This document shows, in pieces, positions 47,919 through 56,900 of a stretch of DNA of 64,000 bases; the stretch's first letter is position 1, and each line of letters starts with the position of its first letter. This DNA comes from Curtobacterium luteum. GTDB lineage: Bacteria; Actinomycetota; Actinomycetes; Actinomycetales; Microbacteriaceae. The translations under genes and the position numbers were made by a program. The DNA lies in the NCBI RefSeq assembly GCF_001475545.1, contig NZ_LDQC01000049.1:1-64000 (forward strand), given 5' to 3'. The notes under the pieces are model-generated. The model saw only the letters and a program-made list of their open reading frames with translations. It did no database searches and was not told the DNA's origin.

Positions 47919-48299
47919 TCAGTGGAAGCTGTCGCCGCACGCGCAGCTGCCCTGCGCGTTGGGGTTGTCGATCGTGAAGCCCTGCTTCTGGATCGTGTCC
48001 TCGAAGTCGATCGTGGCGCCGTCGAGGTACGGGACGCTCATCTTGTCGACGACGACCTCGACGCCGGGCTCGAACTCGGCGGTGGTGTCGCCGTCGAGCA
48101 TGCGCTCGTCGAAGTAGAGCTGGTAGATGAGTCCCGAGCAGCCACCGGGCTGGACGGCGAGGCGCAGGCGGAGGTCGTCACGACCCTCCTGCTCGAGGAG
48201 GCTCGCCACCTTCGCCGCCGCCGCATCGCTCAGCTGCACGCCGTGCGTCGGCGTCTCGGTCGCCGTAGCGGTCTGCGCTTCGGTGATGGTGTCGCTCAT
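47919..48299 (-). CDS. erpA: Iron-sulfur cluster carrier of the ErpA/HesB family
   Basis: A 126-aa A-type carrier that inserts Fe-S clusters into apoproteins. It has the three ligand cysteines, one in QPGGCSGLIYQ and two in the C-terminal GSCACGDSF. A 19-residue Thr/Ala-rich N-terminal extension is unusual but harmless. GGAGGGAGA precedes the ATG. It stands alone, divergent from nothing and upstream of ctaC. Confidence 0.93.
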   Translation of the reverse strand: MSDTITEAQTATATETPTHGVQLSDAAAAKVASLLEQEGRDDLRLRLAVQPGGCSGLIYQLYFDERMLDGDTTAEFEPGVEVVVDKMSVPYLDGATIDFEDTIQKQGFTIDNPNAQGSCACGDSFH

Positions 48300-48420
48300 C
48301 GCGCGTCTCCCTCCGGGCGGTGCGGATCACCGCGCCTCGAGACGATTGTAAGCACGCGCCACCGACGTCCGCAGCAGGCGGCCGCGCGCTGTGGAGGGAC
48401 GGGGCCCTGTGGAGAGCGCG

Positions 48421-48468
48421 GACGGACGGGAGGCCCGTGGCGGCGTCGCCACGGGCCTCCCGTCCGTC
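48421..48468 (-). terminator. GGGAGGC-type terminator after the M20 gene
   Basis: A perfect 22-bp stem (48421-48442 with 48447-48468) and a GCGT tetraloop, 10 bp past the M20 stop. The core is GACGGGAGGC/GCCTCCCGTC, the strongest member of this family in the window. Confidence 0.88.
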
Positions 48469-48478
48469 CTGTGGTGCG

Positions 48479-49927
48479 TCAGCGCGCCGCGAGCCGCGCC
48501 AGCAGGATCGTCTCGGACGCGATCGCGCGGTGCAGCACACCGAGGTGCTGCGACTCGTTCGGGCTGTGCGCGCGGGTGTCCGGGTCCTCGACGCCGGTGA
48601 CCAGGATCTGCGCGTCCGGGAACTCCGCGGCGAGGTCGGACACGAACGGGATCGACCCGCCGATCCCCTGCTCGACCGCGTCCGCGCCCCAGCCCTCGCG
48701 CATCGCGGTCCGCGCGTCCTGCACGGCCCAGCCGGCCGTGTCCACGAGGAAGCCGTCACCGGCGTCGGGTTCACTGATCTCCAGGCGGGCACCGAACGGC
48801 ACGTGCGCGTGGAGGTGGCGCTCGACGGCCGCGTACGCGTCGGTGGCGGACTGCCCGGGGGCGATCCGGACCGAGACGCGCGCCGAGACCGTGGGCAGGA
48901 GCGTGTTCGACGCGTTCGCGACGCTCGGTACGTCCATGCCGGTGACGGTGATCGACGGCTGGAACCACATCCGGCTGAGGACCGGTCCGGTGCCGACCGG
49001 GCGGACGCCGGGCAGCAGGGCGGCGTCCGCAGCGAGCTCTTCGTCGGAGCGCTCGGGGACCGGGCCGTCGTACGAGGTGAGCCCCTCGACCGCGACCGAG
49101 CCGTCGTCGTCGTGGAGCGAGGCGAGGAGGCGCATCATCGGGATCATCGCGTCGGGGGCCGCTCCGCCGAACATGCCGCTGTGGCTCGCGTGCTCGAGCG
49201 TCGTCAGGGTGAGCTTGAACGTGACGTTGCCACGGAGGGACACCGTGATCGACGGGACCTCGGCGGACCAGTTGTCGCTGTCGGCCACCACGATGACGTC
49301 GGCGGCGAGGTGTTCCTTCTGCTCGCGGAGGAACGTGCGGAACGACCGGGAGCCGAACTCCTCCTCACCCTCGACGAACAGGACGACACCGAGGTCGAGG
49401 TCATCACCGAACTGGGCGTGCAGGGCGCGGAGCGAGGCGATGTGGGTCATCACGCCGGCCTTGTCGTCCGAGGCACCGCGGCCGTAGAGGCGGTCCCCGC
49501 GGAGGGTCGGCTCGAACGGCGGCGTGTCCCAGAGGGCGTCGTCGCCCTGCGGCTGGACGTCGTGGTGGGCGTAGAGCATCACCGTCGGCTTGCCGTTCCG
49601 GGCGGGGCGGACGGCGAGGACGGCGGGCTGGCCGAGCTGCTCGTCCGCGTGTTCCTCGGCCACGTCGGACGAGGTGCCCTCGAACGCCGAGCGGACGATC
49701 CGGACGTCGTCCGCGGCGAACACCCCGGTCGACCGGGCCAGGTCCGCGACGGCCTCGGCGCTCGCCCGCACGTTCGCCGGGTCGAACGCCGACCACGACA
49801 CCGAGGGCAGGCGGACGAGGGCGGACAGGTCGGCGATGGTCGCCGGCAGCGCCCCCTGCACGTGTTCGCGCAGGGCGTCGAGGAGTGCGGGGTCGGTGGC
49901 TGCTGCGTGCTGGTCGGTGTCGGTCAT
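48479..49927 (-). CDS. M20-family metallodipeptidase
   Basis: A 482-aa zinc peptidase of the M20/ArgE/DapE type, probably a cytoplasmic dipeptidase. Metal and catalytic motifs: MLYAHHDVQPQG (His, Asp), GRGASDDKAGVM (bridging Asp), VEGEEEFGS (catalytic Glu-Glu), and a late metal His in AHSPNESQHLG. A dimerisation domain sits between. The ATG at 49927 has TAGATT 7 nt upstream. It is divergent from the DUF3043 gene and shares promoter DNA with it. Confidence 0.92.
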   Translation of the reverse strand: MTDTDQHAAATDPALLDALREHVQGALPATIADLSALVRLPSVSWSAFDPANVRASAEAVADLARSTGVFAADDVRIVRSAFEGTSSDVAEEHADEQLGQPAVLAVRPARNGKPTVMLYAHHDVQPQGDDALWDTPPFEPTLRGDRLYGRGASDDKAGVMTHIASLRALHAQFGDDLDLGVVLFVEGEEEFGSRSFRTFLREQKEHLAADVIVVADSDNWSAEVPSITVSLRGNVTFKLTLTTLEHASHSGMFGGAAPDAMIPMMRLLASLHDDDGSVAVEGLTSYDGPVPERSDEELAADAALLPGVRPVGTGPVLSRMWFQPSITVTGMDVPSVANASNTLLPTVSARVSVRIAPGQSATDAYAAVERHLHAHVPFGARLEISEPDAGDGFLVDTAGWAVQDARTAMREGWGADAVEQGIGGSIPFVSDLAAEFPDAQILVTGVEDPDTRAHSPNESQHLGVLHRAIASETILLARLAAR

Positions 49928-49933
49928 GTCCCG

Positions 49934-49940
49934 TAATCTA
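49934..49940. promoter_or_regulatory. Shared divergent -10 element
   Basis: TAATCTA reads TAATCT on the plus strand (toward the DUF3043 gene) and TAGATT on the minus strand (toward the M20 gene, 7 nt before its ATG). Both hexamers fit a -10 element, so the two promoters overlap. Confidence 0.45.
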
Positions 49941-49979
49941 GAGGACGATCCAGCACGCAACCGCAGTCAGGAACGCACC

Positions 49980-50555
49980 GTGGCGAAGGCAGCCCCCAAG
50001 ACCAACACGACCGTCAACCCCGCCGAGGACGAGCTCCTCGAGCAGGGCAAGGGCCGGCCGACGCCGAGCCGTCGTGAGCGTGAGGCTGCGAACCGTCGCC
50101 CGCTCGTCGGCAACTCCCCCGCCGACAAGAAGGCCGCGCGTGCCCGCCTGAACACCGAGCGCGAGAAGGCCCGCGTCGGCATGGCCAACGGCGAGGAACG
50201 GTACCTCCCGGCGAAGGACCGCGGCGAGCAGCGTCGGTTCGTGCGCGACTGGATCGACGCCCGCTGGAACGTGGGCGAGGTCATGATGCCGGTGCTCGTC
50301 ATCTTCCTCATCCTCGGGTTCGCCGCCGCGCAGACCGTGCTCGCCTCGTACGCGCTGCTGCTGGTGTGGGCGTTCGTGGCGCTGTTCGTCATCGACTGCG
50401 TCGTCCTGTGGCTGTCCCTCCGCAAGAAGCTCACGACCAAGTTCGGCTCGATGCAGCGCGGGACGTTCCTCTACATCCTCACGCGTGCGTGGCAGCTGCG
50501 GTTCCTCCGCCTGCCGAAGCCGCAGGTCCGCCGCGGGCAGTACCCCGCCGTCTGA
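49980..50555 (+). CDS. DUF3043 membrane protein
   Basis: A 191-aa actinobacterial protein of unknown function. The N-terminal half is charged and basic (GRPTPSRREREAANRRPL, typical of DUF3043), followed by LPAKDRGEQRRFVRDWIDARWNVGEV and two transmembrane helices (MMPVLVIFLILGFAAAQ; YALLLVWAFVALFVIDCVVLWLSL), ending YPAV. GTG start with AGGAA upstream; an ATG at 49926 would add 18 unlikely residues. Confidence 0.9.
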   Translation: MAKAAPKTNTTVNPAEDELLEQGKGRPTPSRREREAANRRPLVGNSPADKKAARARLNTEREKARVGMANGEERYLPAKDRGEQRRFVRDWIDARWNVGEVMMPVLVIFLILGFAAAQTVLASYALLLVWAFVALFVIDCVVLWLSLRKKLTTKFGSMQRGTFLYILTRAWQLRFLRLPKPQVRRGQYPAV

Positions 50556-50674
50556 CACTGGGGTCGCCCCCTCGGAGCGCCGCTCGACCCCGGTCGGGCG
50601 GCGCTCCGGCGTGTGCAGGCGCGGGCGTCGTGGAGGCGTGGCGGGCTCACCCGGCGCGGATACGTCGCACCCGC

Positions 50675-50799
50675 CGACGTTCCACCTCTCGCCGCACGCG
50701 TGTCGTCGAGGTTCCACGACTCGCCGCACGTGTGTCGTCGAGGTTCCACGGACCGGTCGGCCGCGTGTCGAGGTGCCGAAAGTACGGAAGCTCGACGGG
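50675..50799. repeat. GAGGTTCCACGACTCG repeats, left block
   Basis: Units of about 32 bp (CGAGGTTCCACGACTCGCCG and following bases) start at 50675, 50707 and 50739, then a diverged end (CGAGGTGCCGAAAGTACGGA). Part of the intergenic mosaic between the DUF3043 gene and pyrD. No coding potential is apparent. Confidence 0.85.
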
Positions 50800-50830
50800 C
50801 GCGTGGCGGCGGCGCGAGGCGGCGACGGAC

Positions 50831-50930
50831 CGGGCGCGGGACGGGAGGCGCGGGGCGGGCCGGCGACGAGCCTCCCGGCCGGCGCGCGGGACGGGAGGCG
50901 CGGGGCGGACCGGCGACGAGCCTCCCGGAC
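50831..50930. repeat. Two 50-bp units of the GGGAGGC palindrome
   Basis: Two adjacent, nearly identical 50-bp units (50831-50880 and 50881-50930), each with GGGAGGC and GCCTCCC about 20 bp apart. Relatives of the terminators after leuA and the M20 gene; here they lie between convergent genes and could stop both transcripts. Confidence 0.85.
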
Positions 50931-50942
50931 AGCGCGCGGTCC

Positions 50943-51030
50943 GCGAGGTTCCACGACTCGCCGCACGCGCGTCGCGGAGGTTTCACGGACGGGGCGAACG
51001 CGGCTCGAGATGCCGACATTTTGGAACCTC
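50943..51030. repeat. GAGGTTCCACGACTCG repeats, right block
   Basis: A second copy of the left module: CGAGGTTCCACGACTCGCCG, then CGGAGGTTTCACGGACG, then CGAGATGCCGACATTTTGGA. The end CGGCGAGTC is inverted relative to GACTCGCCG, so the block can also fold back. Confidence 0.85.
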
Positions 51031-51068
51031 GGCGAGTCACGCAGTGCCGCGCGGCACCGGAGCCGCGC

Positions 51069-51105
51069 TCAGCGCGCGGCGCCCCGGCCGCTCAGCGCGC
51101 GGCGC
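51069..51105. repeat. 15-bp duplication over the pyrD stop
   Basis: CTCAGCGCGCGGCGC occurs at 51069-51083 and 51091-51105. The right copy contains the pyrD stop codon and last codons; the left copy lies outside the gene, 22 bp away. Confidence 0.8.
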
Positions 51106-52168
51106 GCCGCAGCCGACGACGCCGCAGGTGGTTGATCCGCGCCGCCCAGGTCGGCCCCTCGTAGAGGAACGCCGTGTAGCCCTGCACGAGCGTCGCCCCC
51201 GCGTCGATCCGGTCCTGCACGTCCCGCTCGCTCGTCACCCCGCCGACCGCGATCACGCAGAAGCCCTCGGGCACGGCGGCACGGACGCGCCGCAGGACCT
51301 CGAGCGACCGCGCGGCGAGGGGTGCTCCGGAGAGTCCCCCGGCGCCCATGGCCTCGACGTCGGCCGCCGGCGTCTTCAGTCCCGAGCGGTCGATCGTGGT
51401 GTTGTTCGCGATGACCCCGGCGAGCCCGAGCTCCACCGCGAGCCCGGCGATCGCGTCGATCTGCTCGTCCGTGAGGTCCGGCGCGATCTTCACGAGCACC
51501 GGCGTCCGGCCGGCGGCGTCCCGCACGGCGGTCAGCAGCGGCCGGAGCTGGTCGAGCTCCTGCAGACCACGGAGCCCCGGGGTGTTCGGCGAGCTGACGT
51601 TGACGGCGAGGTAGTCGGCGAACGGCGCGAGGAGCCTGGTGGACTCGAGGTAGTCGTCGATGGCGTCCGCGACGTCGACCACGCGGCTCTTGCCGATGTT
51701 GACGCCGATGACGGGCCGGCCGGGGTTGCGACGGGCCCGTTCGAGCCGACGCGACGCCGCGGGAGCGCCGTGGTTGTTGAAGCCCATGCGGTTGATGAGG
51801 GCACGGTCCGGGATGAGCCGGAAGAGCCGGGGCTTCTCGTTGCCCGGCTGCGGCTTCGCCGTGATCGTGCCGACCTCGACGTGCCCGAATCCGAGGACCC
51901 CGAGCCCGCGGATGCCCTTGGCGTCCTTGTCGAACCCGGCGGCGAGGCCGAAGCGCGACGGGAAGTGGATCCCCATCGTCGTGATGCCGTCCGCCGCCGA
52001 CGGGCGGGAGGACCGCTCGACGAGCCGGCCGATGAACGGTACGTGCGGGATCACCCGGATCACGGCGAACGCGAGGTGGTGGGCCCGCTCGGGGTCCATG
52101 TTCGCGAACACCGAGCGGAAGACGACCTCGTACCCGCCGCGGATGGCCCGCTCGACGCCGACGCTCAC
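51092..52168 (-). CDS. pyrD: Dihydroorotate dehydrogenase (quinone), class 2
   Basis: Oxidises dihydroorotate to orotate with quinone as acceptor, at the membrane. It is 358 aa with the class 2 N-terminal helix ([29 protein letters not shown]), [39 protein letters not shown] (catalytic Ser loop), and [25 protein letters not shown] (FMN phosphate). GTG start overlaps the nrdR stop (GTGA). The Arg-rich C-terminus abuts repeated DNA. Confidence 0.97.
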   Translation of the reverse strand: MSVGVERAIRGGYEVVFRSVFANMDPERAHHLAFAVIRVIPHVPFIGRLVERSSRPSAADGITTMGIHFPSRFGLAAGFDKDAKGIRGLGVLGFGHVEVGTITAKPQPGNEKPRLFRLIPDRALINRMGFNNHGAPAASRRLERARRNPGRPVIGVNIGKSRVVDVADAIDDYLESTRLLAPFADYLAVNVSSPNTPGLRGLQELDQLRPLLTAVRDAAGRTPVLVKIAPDLTDEQIDAIAGLAVELGLAGVIANNTTIDRSGLKTPAADVEAMGAGGLSGAPLAARSLEVLRRVRAAVPEGFCVIAVGGVTSERDVQDRIDAGATLVQGYTAFLYEGPTWAARINHLRRRRLRRAAR

Positions 52169-52641
52169 GCGTCCGCGGCCTCTGCGCGGGAGGCGTGGTG
52201 GTCGAGGCGGAGCTGCCCGATGGCGTCCTCGAAGTCCTCGAGGGAGTCGAAGGCCTGGTACACGCTCGCGAAGCGGAGGTAGGCGACCTCGTCGAGTTCC
52301 CGCAGCGGGACGAGGATCGCGAGCCCGATGTCGTTCGCGTCGATCTGGCTCGACCCGGACGAGCGCACGGTCTCCTCCACCCGCTGTGCGAGGACCGCGA
52401 GGTCGCCGTCGGTCACGGGCCGCCCCTGGCAGGCCTTCCGCACGCCGGAGACGATCTTGTCGCGGCTGAACGGCTCAGTCACGCCGTTGCGCTTCACCAC
52501 GTTGAGTGACGCGGTCTCGGTGGTCGAGAAGCGGCGCCCGCAGTTCGGGCACTGACGACGGCGACGGATGGAGGTGCCGTCGTCGCTCGTGCGGGAGTCG
52601 ACGACGCGGGAGTCCGGGTGGCGGCAGAAGGGGCAGAACAT
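52165..52641 (-). CDS. nrdR: Transcriptional repressor NrdR
   Basis: Represses ribonucleotide reductase genes in response to dATP/ATP. It is 158 aa: zinc ribbon with Cys3, Cys6, Cys31 and Cys34, then an ATP-cone ([29 protein letters not shown]). It starts 12 bp after hisD and overlaps pyrD. No NrdR box was found in this window. Confidence 0.97.
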   Translation of the reverse strand: MFCPFCRHPDSRVVDSRTSDDGTSIRRRRQCPNCGRRFSTTETASLNVVKRNGVTEPFSRDKIVSGVRKACQGRPVTDGDLAVLAQRVEETVRSSGSSQIDANDIGLAILVPLRELDEVAYLRFASVYQAFDSLEDFEDAIGQLRLDHHASRAEAADA

Positions 52642-52653
52642 GTCGGACCCAGG

Positions 52654-53961
52654 CTACCGGCTCGTGCGCTCCGTCACGGCGGCCCCGTGCGCCGGCAGCT
52701 GCTCCTCGGTCGCGAGCGCCACGATGTGCGGCGCGACCTCGGCGAGGGCCTCCGGCGAGTAGCGGATCACCTGCTGCGGCCGGAGGAACGTCGAAGCGGA
52801 GAGCCCCGAGCCGAAGCGGGTCTGCCCGCCGGTCGGCAGGACGTGGTTCGACCCGGCCAGGTAGTCGCCGAGGCTGACCGGCGTGCTCGGTCCGACGAAC
52901 ACCGCGCCGGCGGCGTCGATGTCGGCGAGCACGGCGTCGTCGTCGGCGGTCTGGATCTCGAGGTGCTCCGGCCCGTACGCGTTGCTCACGGTCGCGGCGT
53001 CCGCGAGCGAGTCCACGAGGACCACCGCCGACTGCGGGCCGTTCAGCGCGACCTGGAGGCGCGCGGCGGTCCCGACCCGCGCCGTGCGTTCCGGGATCGC
53101 GGCTTCCACCGCGTCGGCGAACGCTTCCGAGGTGGTCACCAGCACGGCGCCCGCCTGCTCGTCGTGCTCGGCCTGGCTGACGAGGTCGGCCGCGACGTAG
53201 CCGGCGTCTGCGGTGTCGTCCGCGATCACGAGGATCTCGGTCGCGCCGGCCTCGGAGTCGATGCCGACGGTGCCCCGCACGATCCGCTTCGCCGCCGCGA
53301 CGTAGTTGTTCCCCGGGCCGGTCACGAGGTCGACCGGCTCGAGGTCGATCTCCGGCACGCCGTACGCCAACGCACCGATCGCCCCGGCGCCGCCCATCGC
53401 GTACACCTCGTCGACGCCGAGGAGCCCGGCCGCCGCGAGGATCGTCGGGTGCACGTGTCCGCCGTGGTCGCGCTGCGGCGGGGACACGAGCGCGATCGAC
53501 CCGACGCCGGCGACCTGTGCCGGGACGACGTTCATGACGACGCTCGACGGGTAGACGGCCTTGCCGCCCGGGACGTAGAGACCGACGCGACGCATCGGCT
53601 GCCAGCGCTGGTGGACCTCGGCGCCGTCGGCGAGGGTCGTCACCGAGCCTGCGGGCACCTGTGCGGCACTCGCGGCACGGACGCGGCGGATGGCCTCGTC
53701 GAGGGCGGCGCGGAGCTCGGGGCTGAGCCCGGCGACCGCGGCGGCGATCTCGGCCGCGGGGACACGCACGTGCTCGGGCGCTCCCCCGTCGAACCGTTCG
53801 GCCTGTTCGCGCAGCGCCGTCGCCCCGTGCTCCCGGACCGCGTCCACGAGCTCGCGTGCGGCATCGACGGCGTGTGAGACGTCGCCGACGGCGCGGGGCA
53901 TGAGTCGGAGGAGTTCGGCACGGGCGGGCAGGCCGCCGCGGAGGTCGATTCGCTGCATCAT
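52654..53961 (-). CDS. hisD: Histidinol dehydrogenase
   Basis: Last two oxidations of histidine synthesis. It is 435 aa with VPGGKAVYPSSVVMN, GPGNNYVAAAKRIV, the zinc and active-site segments DSEAGATEILVIADD and SQAEHDEQAGAVLVT, and GPSTPVSLGDYLAGSNHVLPT. Two adjacent ATGs (53961, 53958) are possible starts. TAGGCT lies 10 nt upstream. First gene of hisD-nrdR-pyrD; no other his genes are in the window. Confidence 0.96.
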   Translation of the reverse strand: MMQRIDLRGGLPARAELLRLMPRAVGDVSHAVDAARELVDAVREHGATALREQAERFDGGAPEHVRVPAAEIAAAVAGLSPELRAALDEAIRRVRAASAAQVPAGSVTTLADGAEVHQRWQPMRRVGLYVPGGKAVYPSSVVMNVVPAQVAGVGSIALVSPPQRDHGGHVHPTILAAAGLLGVDEVYAMGGAGAIGALAYGVPEIDLEPVDLVTGPGNNYVAAAKRIVRGTVGIDSEAGATEILVIADDTADAGYVAADLVSQAEHDEQAGAVLVTTSEAFADAVEAAIPERTARVGTAARLQVALNGPQSAVVLVDSLADAATVSNAYGPEHLEIQTADDDAVLADIDAAGAVFVGPSTPVSLGDYLAGSNHVLPTGGQTRFGSGLSASTFLRPQQVIRYSPEALAEVAPHIVALATEEQLPAHGAAVTERTSR

Positions 53962-54033
53962 CAGGTCGCCAAGCCTACCGAGCACCCCCGACCGCCCCCT
54001 GCGGGCCGTGACCGCCCGCTAACGTGAGGGTCG

Positions 54034-55458
54034 ATGAACTTCGAGAAGGCGCGACGCCTCGTCACCGACCTCGTGCGCGTGAACGAACGGTACGCACGCG
54101 ACGGCCACTACCGGAACGACGTCCGCGAACGACTCGGGCGGACGGTCTCCCGCGTGGACGTCCGCGTGGCGCGACGCGAGCGCGACCGTGCTCCGCTCGC
54201 CGCCCGGCCGTTCGAGGGACTCGTCGAGACCAGCCTCGCGATCGCCGGCGTCCGCACGGTCGACCGCGAGCCCGAGGTCGTCCTCGTCGTCGACGAGCTG
54301 CGCGAGGGCGCGGCGTTCGCCGGCGTGCAGACGGCCCTCGCGGTCGCCCTCGCACTCGGCGAGCGCACCGGCCGCCGGGTCCGCGTCGTGATGGTGCGCT
54401 GGACGACCCCGGGCAACAGCACCGCCGCGGCCGAGGCCCTCGTCGCCGAGCGCTTCCCCGAGTCCCGCGTCGACGGCCGGCCCGGCGTCCGGGTCGTTCG
54501 TCGCGAGGACGTCCTCGACGAGACGTTCGGCCGCGACGACGTGTGGATCGCGACGCACTGGAAGACGGCGCACCCGCTCGACGTCGCCGTCACCGCAGGG
54601 GTCGTGCCGCGTGACCGCGTCGTCTACCTCGTGCAGGACTACGAGCCCGGGTTCAGCCCGTGGTCGACCGAGTACGCCGTCGCCGCCTCGACCTACCGCG
54701 CCGGCTTCCGGATGCTCGTGAACTCCGAGCCGCTCCGGCAGTACCTCGCCGAGGTCGAGGACGTCGACGTACCCCGAGACCGTTCGTTCGCCCCGCACCT
54801 CGACCTGGAGCTGCTCGAACGCGTCGCGGCGGCCCGCCAGCACGAGGACACCGTGCGCGTCCTCTTCTACGGGCGTCCGAGCAAGCACCGCAACCTGTTC
54901 CGTCTCGGCGTCGCGGCCCTCCGCGTCGCGGTGCAGGAGCTCGCGGGTGACGGGCTCCGGGTGGAGTTCCACTCCGCGGGCGAGCAGCACGGCGACGTGG
55001 AGCTCGACGGCGGTGCGGGCGACGTGAAGCTCGTGTCGCACGGGACGATGCCGTGGGACGACTACTTCCGCTTCATCGCGTCGACGAACGTGGTGCTGTC
55101 GCTGCAGCACAGCCCGCACCCGAGCCACCCGCCGTTCGACGGCGCGATCTCGGGCGCGCGCGTGGTGACGAACGAGTTCCGCGACACCCGGGGGCACCTG
55201 CACCCGAACCTGACGGCGGTGCCCGCGGATGCCCGGTCCCTGGGGCTCGCCGTCGCCGACGCGGTCCGGCGGGCAGCGGCCGAGGGCCCGACCCCGTTCG
55301 CACCCGTCGCCGACGGTGCGCTCGGCGGGCCACTCGACGCCGCCGTCGACGCCCTCGCAAGAGCACTGCAGCAGGGCGAGGCGACCGCCGGAGCGCACAG
55401 CGCATCCGGCACTCCCAGCGAGAACCCCACCGACCCCGCCGAGGAGCAGACCCGATGA
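54034..55458 (+). CDS. WsaF-like glycosyltransferase
   Basis: A 474-aa cytoplasmic glycosyltransferase with two Rossmann domains. The first half has VVDELREGAAFAGVQTALAVALALGERTGRRVRVVMV; the middle VYLVQDYEPGFSPWSTEYAVAASTYRAGFRMLVNSEPLRQYL closely resembles WsaF rhamnosyltransferases; the second half has VRVLFYGRPSKHRNLFRLGVAAL and HGTMPWDDYFRFIASTNVVLSLQHSPHPSHPP. The product is therefore likely a rhamnose- or similar sugar-containing surface glycan (inference). TAACGT lies 8 nt before the ATG. It starts a three-gene overlapping operon. Confidence 0.85.
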   Translation: MNFEKARRLVTDLVRVNERYARDGHYRNDVRERLGRTVSRVDVRVARRERDRAPLAARPFEGLVETSLAIAGVRTVDREPEVVLVVDELREGAAFAGVQTALAVALALGERTGRRVRVVMVRWTTPGNSTAAAEALVAERFPESRVDGRPGVRVVRREDVLDETFGRDDVWIATHWKTAHPLDVAVTAGVVPRDRVVYLVQDYEPGFSPWSTEYAVAASTYRAGFRMLVNSEPLRQYLAEVEDVDVPRDRSFAPHLDLELLERVAAARQHEDTVRVLFYGRPSKHRNLFRLGVAALRVAVQELAGDGLRVEFHSAGEQHGDVELDGGAGDVKLVSHGTMPWDDYFRFIASTNVVLSLQHSPHPSHPPFDGAISGARVVTNEFRDTRGHLHPNLTAVPADARSLGLAVADAVRRAAAEGPTPFAPVADGALGGPLDAAVDALARALQQGEATAGAHSASGTPSENPTDPAEEQTR

Positions 55459-56900
55459 CCCGCACCACCCTCGTCGTCGTCCCGGTGTACGGCGACCTCG
55501 AATCGCTCCTCCGCTGCGTGGACGGCCTCGTCGAGCACCTCGACACCGAGCGGCACCGCGTGCTGCTCGTGAACGACTGCGGTCCCGACGCCGACACCAT
55601 CGAGCGCGCGCTCCTCGACCGCACCGCGGGCATCGAGGGCTTCCGGTACGAGCGCAACGACCACAACCTCGGCTTCGTCGGCACGTGCAACCGCGCCGTG
55701 ACCGAGCTGGACCCGGGGCACGACGGCGAGGCCGTCCTCCTGCTCAACAGCGACGCCGTCCCGACCGCGGGCTTCCTCGACGCGATGCTCGCCGTCCTCG
55801 ACGAGGACCGCACCGGTGTCGTCACCGCCCGCAGCGACAACGCGACGATCGCGAGCATTCCCTACCGGCTGACGAACCGCGGCGCCGCCCGCACCGAGGA
55901 ACGCACCCGTGCGGTCTGGGCCGCGATCGCGCCGCTCCTGCCGGCGTCGCAGGTCCTCCCCGTCGCGATGGGCTTCTGCTTCCTGACCCGCCGCGAACTC
56001 ATCACCGAGCACGGCCTCTTCGACGAGGCGTTCGCCCCCGGCTACGGCGAGGAGAACGACTACTGCCTCCGCATCGCCGCGCACGGGTGGCTCGCCAAGA
56101 TCGCGAACCACGCCCTCGTCCTGCACGCGGGCGGCAAGAGCTTCTCCGGCAACCGGAACGCGCTGCGTGCCGCGCACCAGCGCGAGCTCGAGCGGCGGTA
56201 CCCGTTCCTCCCGGACGCGGTGGCCGCCTACCAGCGGCACGGCACGACCGCGACGGAGCGCTTCGCCGACGTGCTCGTCCCGGCAGGTCCGGCAGCGCGG
56301 CTGGCGGTCGACCTGCGGCACGTCGCCGACGCGGACGCGCTGGTCCGGCAGATCGACGCGGCCTTCGGTGACGGCTTCGCCCTGGAGGCGCGGCTCCCCT
56401 CCGGCACGTCGGCCCCCGACACGTGGAGCGTCACCGCCGATGAGCCGAACCCGGACGACCTCGTCACGGTGCAGGTCCTCGTCGACCCGACGCCCGCCGA
56501 GCTCGTCACGGCGAACCGTCGTGCCGCGCACTGGGTCTTCGTCGACACCGGCCCCGCAGCTGCCCCGTGGTCGTCCGAGCAGTACCGCGCCGGGTCGGCA
56601 CGGGTCGCCGACCTCGTGCGGCCGTTCGCGGAGGTCGTGACCCCCGACGAACTCGACAGCGCGCGGGAGGGCGTGGAGAACAGCATGCTCGCCCCGCTCG
56701 ACGGCACCTCGGCCGCACTCGAACGACGCTGGGCCGCGTTCCTGCCACTCGACCTCGCCGCTGCGCAGGCAGCCTCGGCGTCGTCGTCCGACGAGGTCAC
56801 CCGGCTCCGCCGCGAACTCGACGACCTCCGCGCGAGCCGCTCGTTCCGCACCGGCCAGGCCATCGCCAAGGTCGCCTCCCGCCTGCCGGGGCGCCGCTGA
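55455..56900 (+). CDS. GT2-family glycosyltransferase
   Basis: A 481-aa rhamnosyltransferase-like enzyme. The GT-A domain has VVVPVYGDLESLLRCVDGL, VNDCGPDADT, NHNLGFVGTCNRAV-type loop and LLNSDA (DxD position), then EENDYCLRIAAHGW. The C-terminal 190 residues are not recognised and end with a helical RRELDDLRASRSFRTGQAIAKVAS tail often found in multidomain glycan polymerising enzymes. ATG overlaps the upstream stop (ATGA) with GAGGAG before it; the stop overlaps the next start (TGATG). Confidence 0.88.
   Translation: MTRTTLVVVPVYGDLESLLRCVDGLVEHLDTERHRVLLVNDCGPDADTIERALLDRTAGIEGFRYERNDHNLGFVGTCNRAVTELDPGHDGEAVLLLNSDAVPTAGFLDAMLAVLDEDRTGVVTARSDNATIASIPYRLTNRGAARTEERTRAVWAAIAPLLPASQVLPVAMGFCFLTRRELITEHGLFDEAFAPGYGEENDYCLRIAAHGWLAKIANHALVLHAGGKSFSGNRNALRAAHQRELERRYPFLPDAVAAYQRHGTTATERFADVLVPAGPAARLAVDLRHVADADALVRQIDAAFGDGFALEARLPSGTSAPDTWSVTADEPNPDDLVTVQVLVDPTPAELVTANRRAAHWVFVDTGPAAAPWSSEQYRAGSARVADLVRPFAEVVTPDELDSAREGVENSMLAPLDGTSAALERRWAAFLPLDLAAAQAASASSSDEVTRLRRELDDLRASRSFRTGQAIAKVASRLPGRR

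Noticed and set aside
44946-49487. 1513-codon open frame antisense to the cta genes, the Fe-S carrier and the M20 gene
   Set aside because: It spans several well-identified genes on the opposite strand and has shadow-type composition; open only because of codon bias.
50556-51091. Hypothetical protein in the DUF3043-pyrD gap
   Set aside because: Open frames there are built from repeats and palindromes, without a ribosome-binding site or conserved features.
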